The notes below the pieces were generated by a model that ran no database searches, had not been told where the DNA came from, and saw nothing but the letters and a program-made list of their open reading frames with translations. A stretch of DNA of 11,463 nucleotides, taken from the NCBI GenBank assembly GCA_018816585.1, contig JAHIVQ010000055.1:1-11463 (forward strand), given 5' to 3'. Position numbers and translations under genes: made by a program. Source of the stretch: Nanobdellota archaeon (GTDB taxonomy: Archaea > Nanobdellota > Nanobdellia > SCGC-AAA011-G17 > JAFCDX01). Position 1 is the stretch's first letter, and the number at the start of each line of letters is the position of its first letter. Of this stretch, positions 1-6,498 are shown piece after piece.

Positions 1-870
1 AATTCAGTATTTGCTCATTGGTGGGATTATGGTTATCTTGTGCAAACTGGTTTTGAAAGACCAACAATAACAGATGGAGGTAATTTTATTTATGCATGGA
101 ATTATTATATGGGAAGAAATGTTTTAACTGGTCATTCTGAACAAGAAGCTTTAGACTTTTTATATCCACATAATACTTCATATTTATTAATGGTATCTGA
201 TGAAATCGGAAAATATCCTGCTTATTCTAGTATTGGAGCTGATGAAAATTATGATAGATATTCATGGATAAATACATTTAATTTACAACAAGATCAAATA
301 CAAGAAACAAGAGATTATATAAATTATGTTTATACTGGAGGCACTGTCTTAGATAAAGATTTTAATTATAATGGAGTTTTATTACCAAAACAAATTGCAG
401 GCATTGCAGGATTTGTAGTTCCTATAAATAAGAATACTACAAATTCAGAAGCCATATTTGCTCAGCCAACTGCAGTTATGGTTTATAATAATCAAAGATA
501 TGATGTCCCTGTTAATTGTATATATACTAATCATCAAATGTATACATTTGAGAATAAAACTGGATTAGATGCTTGTTTAATGTTAATTCCTGATATTAAT
601 CAACAAGGACAAGGAAATCAATTAGGAAGTTTATTATATATATCTCCAGAAGTAAAACAGACAAACTTTGCAAGATTATACTTATTTAATCAAGATTCTG
701 AAAATTTCACTTTAGTTTATAATGATGAAGCTAGTATGCCTCTAGCAATCTTGCAAGGTAGAGGTTTAATTGGTCCACTAAAAATATGGAAAATTAGTTA
801 TCTTAAATCAGTGCTTTATAATGAAACTTATCTTAGTTCGTACCTTGATCCTAAATTAATGGAGGTATAA
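1..870 (+). CDS. aglB: Oligosaccharyltransferase STT3/AglB, C-terminal part (5' partial)
   Basis: This is the C-terminal 289 residues of an STT3-family oligosaccharyltransferase, the membrane enzyme that moves a lipid-linked glycan onto asparagine on the outer face of the membrane. The frame is open from base 1 and the hallmark WWDYG motif, which binds the acceptor sequon, is read at bases 19-33. A DGGN follows about 15 residues later, as in AglB and bacterial PglB. The rest is a soluble extracytoplasmic domain. A stretch near bases 634-690 (YISPEVKQTNFARLYLF) resembles the PglB/AglB-S region that holds the MI or DK motif, though I cannot place that second motif with certainty. All transmembrane segments and the catalytic N-terminal loops lie outside the window. 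GTG at 40 is an internal valine, not a start. The stop overlaps the next start by one base (TAATG), showing the same operon. The tail length is closer to short archaeal AglB-S or PglB than to long AglB forms. Confidence 0.9.
   Translation, partial: NSVFAHWWDYGYLVQTGFERPTITDGGNFIYAWNYYMGRNVLTGHSEQEALDFLYPHNTSYLLMVSDEIGKYPAYSSIGADENYDRYSWINTFNLQQDQIQETRDYINYVYTGGTVLDKDFNYNGVLLPKQIAGIAGFVVPINKNTTNSEAIFAQPTAVMVYNNQRYDVPVNCIYTNHQMYTFENKTGLDACLMLIPDINQQGQGNQLGSLLYISPEVKQTNFARLYLFNQDSENFTLVYNDEASMPLAILQGRGLIGPLKIWKISYLKSVLYNETYLSSYLDPKLMEV
861..866 (+). promoter_or_regulatory. Shine-Dalgarno site GGAGGT for the GPT gene
   Basis: GGAGGT ends three bases before the ATG at 870, inside the last codons of the STT3 gene. 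It supports translation of the GlcNAc-1-phosphate transferase from a polycistronic mRNA and fixes its start. Confidence 0.75.
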
Positions 871-1850
871 TGAGAATTATCTTAATATCTTCTATACTCG
901 GATTTTTTATAACATTACTTAGTGGAAATTATATTATAAAATATCTTAGAAAAATAGGCCTTGTTGTAAAAGACATGAACAAAAAAGACAAGCCATTAGT
1001 TCCTATTTCTGGAGGTATAATGGTTCTTGGAGGTATTATTTTTTCTTTATTAGCATTTATTTTTATCCAAACTTTTATTTATAAAAATAATATTTATACT
1101 ATAAGTGTGTTTGCTGCTTTGAATACAATTCTCCTTATTTCCTTAGTAGGTCTAGTTGATGATTTATTAATAAAAAGTTCTAAAGAATCTTCACATGGAT
1201 TAAAACAGTGGCAGAAGCCATTACTTACTTTATTAGCTAGCATACCTCTTATTGTTATTAATGTTGGGGACACAATAATGTGGCTGCCTTTAATTGGAAA
1301 AGTTAATGTTGGTTTATTATACCCATTATTATTTATTCCAATTGGTGTTGTTGGAGCAGCAAATATGGTAAATATGCTTGCTGGTTATAATGGTTTAGAA
1401 GCTGGAATGGGATTAGTATATACAGGGATGTTGGGCTTGTACTCTTATTTTAATGGTTATTATCTTGGTGCCTTGATTGCAGCAGTAACTTTCTTTTCTT
1501 TAATACCTTTTTTAATATTTAATAAATCTCCTGCAAGGGTCTTACCTGGTGATTCCTTAACTTATTTACTTGGTGCTAGTCTAGTGTGTATAGCTGTTTT
1601 AGGTAATATAGAAAAGGCTGCAATAATATGTTCAATCCCTTTTTTTATAGAATTTGTATTAAAAGCAAGAAGCAAATTCAAGGCAAATAGCTATGGTTAT
1701 ATAAAAAATGGAAAAATACATTCTTTTTATGATAAAATTTATTCCATACCTCATATATTTGCCAGAACAGGTAAATTTACTGAAAAGCAAATAGTTTACT
1801 TTTGTATAACTATAGAATTATTATTTTCTAGTTTAATCTGGGTATTATAA
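870..1850 (+). CDS. aglH: Alg7/AglH-like polyprenyl-phosphate GlcNAc-1-phosphate transferase
   Basis: An integral membrane enzyme of the GPT/MraY family (glycosyltransferase family 4 in Pfam). It would transfer GlcNAc-1-phosphate from a UDP-sugar to dolichyl phosphate, giving the pyrophosphate-linked first sugar of the N-glycan. Visible motifs in order are DMNKKDKP (35-42) followed by a GG pair (48-49), the metal-binding DD (97-98), KQWQKP (112-117), NMVNMLAGYNGLEAG (165-179) and PARVLPGDS (221-229). The NMLAGxNGLEAG form is typical of eukaryotic DPAGT1/Alg7 and archaeal AglH, not of bacterial WecA or MraY, so UDP-GlcNAc is the expected donor. Its 326 residues carry about ten hydrophobic segments, a normal archaeal length. 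The start is supported by a GGAGGT site and a 1-bp overlap with the STT3 stop. The exact donor sugar (GlcNAc or a derivative) is inferred. Confidence 0.88.
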   Translation: MRIILISSILGFFITLLSGNYIIKYLRKIGLVVKDMNKKDKPLVPISGGIMVLGGIIFSLLAFIFIQTFIYKNNIYTISVFAALNTILLISLVGLVDDLLIKSSKESSHGLKQWQKPLLTLLASIPLIVINVGDTIMWLPLIGKVNVGLLYPLLFIPIGVVGAANMVNMLAGYNGLEAGMGLVYTGMLGLYSYFNGYYLGALIAAVTFFSLIPFLIFNKSPARVLPGDSLTYLLGASLVCIAVLGNIEKAAIICSIPFFIEFVLKARSKFKANSYGYIKNGKIHSFYDKIYSIPHIFARTGKFTEKQIVYFCITIELLFSSLIWVL

Positions 1851-1851
1851 A

Positions 1852-3126
1852 ATGCATAAAAAAATTATAAGTTATATTAAAAATGAAGCTATAATTAAGA
1901 GTAGTATTATCTTATTAATTGCAACAGGTGTATCTTATATCTGTGCTTATTTATATCATTTTTATACTGGTCGCGTTCTTGGACCTGTGGATTATGGTAT
2001 AATTGGGTCACTATTTTCTTTATTATATATTATACTTGTTCCATTTAATGCTATACAAATCAGCATAACAAAATTTGTTTCTGAGTTTAGAACACAAAAA
2101 GAGTATGGTAAAATAAAATATCTATTAGTTAGGTCATTAAAGAAATTATTTTTGTATGGTATTATAATCTCTTTATTTTTTTTATTGGTGAGCCCTTGGA
2201 TATCTAATTTCCTGAATTTACCTTCAATAGTTCCCTTGCTAATCCTTGGTTTAATAATAATTCTCTCTTTATTATTACCTATAACTAGAGGGGTTTTACA
2301 GGGATTACAAGATTTCAAAAAACTTGGTTTGAATGTTTCTATAGATGGTCTTGGAAAAATAGGATTTGCAGTATTACTTATTAGTCTTGGATTTGGTGTT
2401 AATGGTGCAATATTTGCTCTAGTTCTATCATTTTTAGTGTCATTTTTAATTATATTATGGCAATTAAAGGATATATTCAAAGCGAAAGAAAAAGCCTTTA
2501 ATACAAAATATGTATATAAATATTCATTTCCTGTTTTATTATCATTTTTGTGTTTAACATTAATATTCTCAGTGGATATTTTACTAGTAAAACACTTTTT
2601 TAGCGCTGTTGATGCAGGACACTATGCTGCTTTATCTATAATTGGAAAAATAATATTCTTTGCTAGTTTTCCAGTAATGCAAGTAATGTTTCCTATGGTA
2701 TCTGAGAATAATGCCATTAGTAAGAAATCATCTGTACATTTATTGTATAAATCTTTGCTTATAATTTTATTAATATGCATAGGAATTACTGGATTTTATT
2801 TTTTATTCTCTAATTTTATGGTAAGTACACTTTTTGGCCAGGATTACTTAAATATAGCTAATTTAGTCGGATATTTTGGTATATTTATATCTTTTTTTTC
2901 AATCTCACATCTATTAGTATTTTATAATTTGTCTCTAAATAAGACTTCTTTTTTGCCTTTATTAATTATAGCTAATATTTTAGAAGTTGTATTAATCTGG
3001 GTATATCATGGAAGTATATCACAAATTGCGTATTCGTTAATTATATTAAGCTTTTTATTACTAATTTCATTAATAATATACACAATAAAAAATGCCAAAA
3101 CTTTCAGTAATCATACCAGCGTATAA
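1852..3126 (+). CDS. Wzx/MATE-type lipid-linked glycan flippase
   Basis: A 424-residue polytopic protein with about 12 hydrophobic segments, of the polysaccharide-biosynthesis (Wzx/RfbX) branch of the MOP exporter superfamily. Family-like stretches are GRVLGPVDYGIIGSLFSL near residues 40-57 and RGVLQG at 146-151, both placed as in Wzx-type and archaeal AglR-like proteins. Its job would be to turn the dolichol-linked oligosaccharide to the outer face, where STT3 works. It starts one base after the GPT stop and lacks a strong Shine-Dalgarno site, so translational coupling is likely. Its 3' end overlaps the next gene by 35 bases in another frame, and the overlap encodes only its short polar tail. 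The transported substrate is inferred from context and cannot be read from the sequence. Confidence 0.85.
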   Translation: MHKKIISYIKNEAIIKSSIILLIATGVSYICAYLYHFYTGRVLGPVDYGIIGSLFSLLYIILVPFNAIQISITKFVSEFRTQKEYGKIKYLLVRSLKKLFLYGIIISLFFLLVSPWISNFLNLPSIVPLLILGLIIILSLLLPITRGVLQGLQDFKKLGLNVSIDGLGKIGFAVLLISLGFGVNGAIFALVLSFLVSFLIILWQLKDIFKAKEKAFNTKYVYKYSFPVLLSFLCLTLIFSVDILLVKHFFSAVDAGHYAALSIIGKIIFFASFPVMQVMFPMVSENNAISKKSSVHLLYKSLLIILLICIGITGFYFLFSNFMVSTLFGQDYLNIANLVGYFGIFISFFSISHLLVFYNLSLNKTSFLPLLIIANILEVVLIWVYHGSISQIAYSLIILSFLLLISLIIYTIKNAKTFSNHTSV

Positions 3127-3811
3127 TGAAGGAGAGAATATACATTCTGATTTAAACAAGATAATAGAATCTTTACATAAAGTAACTGATGATTTTGAAA
3201 TAATTATTGTTAATGATGGATCTAAAGATGATACTTTAAAAGAAGTAGGAAAAATAAAAGATAAAAGACTAAAAATAAAGTCTTATGAAGAAAATAAAGG
3301 AAAGGGATATGCATTAAAATATGGATTTAGTTTTGCAAAAGGTAAATATATTACTTTTATGGATGCTGATCTTGATATAAATCCAGATTCATTGAAGAAC
3401 TTCTTTAAATATATGGAATTTTATAATGCAGATATTATTGTTGGAAGTAAAAGGCACCCGCAATCAAAGGTTCATTATCCATTCTTAAGAAGAGTTTTAA
3501 GTAAATCTTATCAGATATTAATATTTTTATTATTTAGATTAAATGTAAGTGATACACAATCTGGATTGAAATTATTAAAATATGATTGTGCAAAGGATTT
3601 ATTAAAAAAAGTTACAGTAAAGAAGTATGCATTTGATTTAGAACTTCTTGTAAATGCCAAGAGACAGGGGTATAAGGTTGTAGAAGCTCCAATATTTCTT
3701 GACTATAAATTTAACAGCACAATAAATTTAAAGGCAATAAAGGGCATTTTTATAGATACTCTTGGAATAGCTTATAGAACCTATATTTTGAGGTATTATG
3801 ATAAGAGATAA
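3092..3811 (+). CDS. Alg5/AglJ-like dolichyl-phosphate hexosyltransferase (GT2)
   Basis: A 239-residue soluble family-2 glycosyltransferase of the dolichyl-phosphate glucose synthase type. It would transfer a hexose from UDP- or GDP-sugar to dolichyl phosphate at the inner membrane face. Visible are the N-terminal strand MPKLSVIIPAYNEGENI, VNDGSKDDT (40-48), the metal-binding DADLD (91-95), GSKRHPQSKV (118-127) and DTQSGLK (154-160). The last two are characteristic of the Alg5/DPG-synthase group rather than general GT2 enzymes. There is no C-terminal GtrA-like membrane domain. The start is fixed by the motif immediately after the methionine, even though it lies 35 bases inside the flippase gene and has no Shine-Dalgarno site. 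It could make a monophosphate-linked sugar donor for the PMT-like enzyme at 7448-9037, or like Haloferax AglJ load the first sugar. Which of the two cannot be decided here. Confidence 0.85.
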   Translation: MPKLSVIIPAYNEGENIHSDLNKIIESLHKVTDDFEIIIVNDGSKDDTLKEVGKIKDKRLKIKSYEENKGKGYALKYGFSFAKGKYITFMDADLDINPDSLKNFFKYMEFYNADIIVGSKRHPQSKVHYPFLRRVLSKSYQILIFLLFRLNVSDTQSGLKLLKYDCAKDLLKKVTVKKYAFDLELLVNAKRQGYKVVEAPIFLDYKFNSTINLKAIKGIFIDTLGIAYRTYILRYYDKR

Positions 3812-3822
3812 ACTTAAAAATG
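3811..3822 (+). promoter_or_regulatory. Possible archaeal TATA box before the RfbF gene
   Basis: The only sizeable gap in the operon (31 bp, 3812-3842) contains an AACTTAAAAATG stretch centred about 26 bases before the ATG at 3843, with purine-rich sequence just upstream that could serve as a BRE. This is the distance expected for a leaderless transcript, and the start has no Shine-Dalgarno site. A second TATA-like stretch (TTTTATATTT, 3823-3832) sits too near the ATG for that use. In a sequence this AT-rich such matches arise by chance. Confidence 0.3.
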
Positions 3823-3842
3823 TTTTATATTTAAACTAAATC

Positions 3843-4544
3843 ATGAAAGTAGTTATCTTATGTGGAGGAGAAGGTATGAGGTTAAGAGAATTAACAGAAT
3901 CTATACCAAAACCACTTATAGAAATAGGAGATAAGCCGATATTATGGTATATTTTGAAGATGTATTCTCATTATGGTTTTAATGATTTTATCTTATGTTT
4001 AGGTTATAAAAAAGACAAAATAATAGAATACTTTAAGGATAATAAATCTGGTTGGAATATTGAATTTGTTGATACTGGAGAAGGTTCTACAAAATCAGCT
4101 AGATTATTAAAGATAAAAAAATATATTCAAGATGAAGAATTCTTTGTATCTTATGGTGATGATGTTTCTGATGTTAATATTAAAAACTTATTAGAATATC
4201 ATAAAAAGAATAAAAAAATTGTAACCTTAACTGCAATACATCCAACAATTAATTACGGGATAATAGAATTAGATGAAAATAATATGATAAAAATGTTTAA
4301 AGAAAAACCTAAATTAGACCATTGGATTAATGGAGGATTTTTTGTTTTTAATAGAAAGATATTTGATTATATAAAAGAAGGATATGAATTAGAAAAAGAA
4401 GTCTTTGAGAATTTAACAAAAGAAAAACAAATATGTGCATTTAAACATGATGGATTTTGGAAATCGATGAATACTTTTAAAGATTATCAAGATTTGAATA
4501 ATATGTTTAAATCAGGAAATACTCCTTGGGAGGTATGGAAATGA
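3843..4544 (+). CDS. rfbF: Glucose-1-phosphate cytidylyltransferase-like nucleotidyltransferase
   Basis: A 233-residue sugar nucleotidyltransferase that should make CDP-glucose from CTP and glucose-1-phosphate in the cytoplasm. It shows the nucleotidyl-transferase loop GGEGMRL (8-14), the PKP lysine (K23), KPILWYILKMYSHYGF (31-46), DTGE (77-80), the Mg-binding YGDDVSD (104-110; classic RfbF has YGDGVSD), WINGGFF and a C-terminal HDGFWKSMNT. The ILWYILKMYSHYG stretch, the DTGE and the ending PWEVW all point to RfbF rather than RmlA or GalU. It is about 20 residues shorter than well-known RfbF proteins (around 257), mainly because the loop between the GYK and DTGE motifs is missing. Its stop overlaps the next start in an ATGA, and that partner looks like CDP-glucose 4,6-dehydratase, which strengthens the assignment. 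Nucleotide preference is inferred. Confidence 0.82.
   Translation: MKVVILCGGEGMRLRELTESIPKPLIEIGDKPILWYILKMYSHYGFNDFILCLGYKKDKIIEYFKDNKSGWNIEFVDTGEGSTKSARLLKIKKYIQDEEFFVSYGDDVSDVNIKNLLEYHKKNKKIVTLTAIHPTINYGIIELDENNMIKMFKEKPKLDHWINGGFFVFNRKIFDYIKEGYELEKEVFENLTKEKQICAFKHDGFWKSMNTFKDYQDLNNMFKSGNTPWEVWK
4529..4534 (+). promoter_or_regulatory. Shine-Dalgarno site GGAGGT deciding the RfbG start
   Basis: GGAGGT lies six bases before the ATG at 4541. TTG 4526 and ATG 4535 are also in frame, but the site overlaps or touches them, so 4541 is the start. This also creates a tidy 4-bp ATGA overlap with the upstream gene. Confidence 0.8.
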
Positions 4545-5524
4545 ATTTTTGGAATAATAAAAATGTTTTTGTAACTGGTGGCACTGGTTTTATTGGGACT
4601 TGGCTAGTTAAAGATTTAGTAGATAACGGTGCAGATGTAACTTGTTTAGTTAAAGATTATCCAAAAGATAGTAATTTTGTTGAATTAAATCTTGATAAAA
4701 AAACAAATCTTGTATTTGGAGATATGTTAGATCTTAATTTAATAAAACTTACTTTAGAAAAATATAATATTGATACAGTTTTTCATTTAGCAGCACAACC
4801 TTTAGTTCAAATAGCTCTTAAAAATCCATTAGAAACAATTCAGGCAAATATAATGGGCACCCTTAATATTTTAGATAGTTGTAGATTAAATAATAAAATA
4901 AAAAGAATTGTTGTTGCATCTTCTGATAAAGCTTATGGTCCAAGTGATAAACTACCTTATGATGAGACTTTTCCTTTACGAGGTATCTATCCTTATGATG
5001 TCTCTAAATCATGTACAGATTTAATTGCTAGCTCTTATGGTATAACCTATAATATGCCTATAGCAATCACTAGATTATCTAATGTTTATGGAGGGGGAGA
5101 TTTAAATTTTGATAGAATTATACCTGAAACAATAAAACACATATTACATAATGAGAATATTTTAATAAGAAGTAATGGTAAATTTACAAGAGAATTTTTC
5201 TATGTAAAAGATGCAGCTAATGCTTATTTAACTCTAGCTGAAAAGATAAATGAATTAAATTTAAAAGGAGATGCGTTTAATTTTGGGACAGATCAACCAA
5301 TAGTTATTTTAGATCTTGTTAAAAAGATTATTGATGTTTCTGAAAATAAAGATGCAAAAATAAAAATATTAGATACTGCTAAGGCAGAAATTAAAGATCA
5401 ATATCTATCTTCAGAAAAAGCTAAAAAAACTCTAGATTGGGAACCAAAATACTCTTTAGAAAAAGGATTAAAAGAAACTTATTTATGGTATAAAAATTAT
5501 TTTAAAAATAATAAAAATGGTTAA
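4541..5524 (+). CDS. rfbG: CDP-glucose 4,6-dehydratase-like SDR enzyme
   Basis: A 327-residue extended short-chain dehydrogenase, predicted to convert CDP-glucose to CDP-4-keto-6-deoxyglucose using bound NAD. Visible are the Rossmann loop TGGTGFIG (12-19), HLAAQP (82-87), the catalytic SSDK (127-130) and Y152-x3-K156, and GGGDLNFDRIIPE (184-196). AAQPLV, a T/SSDKxY and a GGGDxxxDRxIPD stretch are the marks that separate RfbG from RmlB and GMD. The later FTREFFYVKDAANAYL region is more like general NDP-sugar dehydratases, and the protein is shorter than typical RfbG (about 360), so this is a divergent member. It sits directly after the RfbF-like gene with an ATGA overlap. No 3-dehydrase, epimerase or 4-reductase gene follows within the window, so the final sugar is unknown. 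GDP-mannose 4,6-dehydratase is the main alternative, less likely given the partner. Confidence 0.82.
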   Translation: MNFWNNKNVFVTGGTGFIGTWLVKDLVDNGADVTCLVKDYPKDSNFVELNLDKKTNLVFGDMLDLNLIKLTLEKYNIDTVFHLAAQPLVQIALKNPLETIQANIMGTLNILDSCRLNNKIKRIVVASSDKAYGPSDKLPYDETFPLRGIYPYDVSKSCTDLIASSYGITYNMPIAITRLSNVYGGGDLNFDRIIPETIKHILHNENILIRSNGKFTREFFYVKDAANAYLTLAEKINELNLKGDAFNFGTDQPIVILDLVKKIIDVSENKDAKIKILDTAKAEIKDQYLSSEKAKKTLDWEPKYSLEKGLKETYLWYKNYFKNNKNG

Positions 5525-6497
5525 ATTTTCTATAATAATCCCTATGAGGAAAATTGGAGATTATGTGTATGAGGCAATGCCTTATTTTGAATCCCAAACT
5601 TATAAAGATTTTGAGATAATAATTCTTTCAGAAGCCGATGAAACTGCCAATTTCCCAAAAACAAGAATTATTAAAGTAGATAGAGTCAGTCCTGCAGTTA
5701 AAAGAAATATTGGAGTTCAAAATGCTAAGGGAGAGTTAATAGCTTTTATAGATGATGATGCTTACCCAGAAAAAGATTGGTTAGAAAGTTCACTAAAACA
5801 TTTTAAGAATAAAAATATAACTGCTGTTGCTGGTCCAGGTGTTTTACCAAAGAAACATTCTTTTTTTGAAAAAATCTCTGGTCTAGTTTATGAATTAAGC
5901 TCTAAAGAGACTTATTATAGATATAGAAAAGGAAAAAAAATAATGGAAATTGAAGATTACCCTACTTGTAATTTGATTGTTAGAAAAAAAGATTTTAATA
6001 AAGTTGGAGGATTTTCTATACAATATTGGGGGGGAGAAGATACTCAATTATGTCATGCTTTAACACAAAAATTAAAGAAAAAAATAATTTATGATCCAGA
6101 TGTCTTAGTATATCATCATAGAAGAAAGGATTTAATGGGACATCTGAAACAATCAATGTTTTGGGGTATGTGGAGAGGTTTTTTTGTTAAAAAATATCCA
6201 AAAACTAGTTTTAAATTAACTTATTTTATTCCTTCCTTGTTTGTATTATGGTTGATATTTGGATTATTGTTATTATATAATAATATTTTTAAGTTTGTAT
6301 ATATTTTTTCGTTAGTGATTTATATTTTTTATTTATTAATATTAGGAATAAAAACAAAGAGTATAAAACTCATAATTCCCATTATATTATTAACATTTTT
6401 AACTCATCTTGTTTATGGTATTGGGTTTATTATGGGCCTATTACGCAAAGAAGGTTTAAAAAGAACATTTAATCCTTCAGAGAAACTAGAGGTTTAA
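5517..6497 (+). CDS. Membrane-anchored GT2 glycosyltransferase with C-terminal TM domain
   Basis: A 326-residue family-2 glycosyltransferase. The GT-A domain (about 1-220) shows SIIIPMRKIGDY at the N terminus, PAVKRNIG (59-66), the metal-binding DDD (79-81) and the acceptor/base motif GGEDTQL (172-178). Three hydrophobic segments follow from about residue 224, ending in a short basic tail, so it should act at the inner membrane face on a lipid-linked acceptor. It overlaps the RfbG gene by 8 bp and has no Shine-Dalgarno site, suggesting coupled translation. Position right after the CDP-deoxysugar pair makes it one candidate for adding that sugar, but the donor cannot be read from the motifs. 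A run of seven G (6028-6034) encodes the W-G-G just before the catalytic E-D. A slip there would destroy the active site. Confidence 0.82.
   Translation: MVKFSIIIPMRKIGDYVYEAMPYFESQTYKDFEIIILSEADETANFPKTRIIKVDRVSPAVKRNIGVQNAKGELIAFIDDDAYPEKDWLESSLKHFKNKNITAVAGPGVLPKKHSFFEKISGLVYELSSKETYYRYRKGKKIMEIEDYPTCNLIVRKKDFNKVGGFSIQYWGGEDTQLCHALTQKLKKKIIYDPDVLVYHHRRKDLMGHLKQSMFWGMWRGFFVKKYPKTSFKLTYFIPSLFVLWLIFGLLLLYNNIFKFVYIFSLVIYIFYLLILGIKTKSIKLIIPIILLTFLTHLVYGIGFIMGLLRKEGLKRTFNPSEKLEV
6488..6493 (+). promoter_or_regulatory. Shine-Dalgarno site AGAGGT
   Basis: AGAGGT ends five bases before ATG 6499, within the last codons of the preceding glycosyltransferase. It supports this start and continued operon translation. 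Confidence 0.6.
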
Positions 6498-6498
6498 T

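Noticed and set aside
40..42. GTG as a possible start of the first gene
   Set aside because: The frame is open to base 1 and includes the WWDYG motif upstream, so this is an internal valine of a gene cut by the window edge.
1011..1022. Second copy of GGAGGTATAATG inside the GPT gene, identical to the start region at 861-872
   Set aside because: It encodes the conserved G-G-I-M of the family, so coding constraint explains it. An internal start here would lose the DMNKKDKP motif.
1992..2480. Minus-strand open frame of 162 codons
   Set aside because: It lies wholly within the flippase gene, has low-complexity composition rich in N, K and I, and no recognisable motif. It is a shadow of the real gene.
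2892..2899. T8 run, with similar A8 runs at 5933-5940 and 9426-9433
   Set aside because: Long A and T runs are expected at this base composition and lie within conserved reading frames; unlike the G7 runs they are not notable.
4526..4537. TTG 4526 or ATG 4535 as start of the RfbG gene
   Set aside because: Both overlap or touch the GGAGGT ribosome site; ATG 4541 has correct spacing and gives the ATGA overlap.
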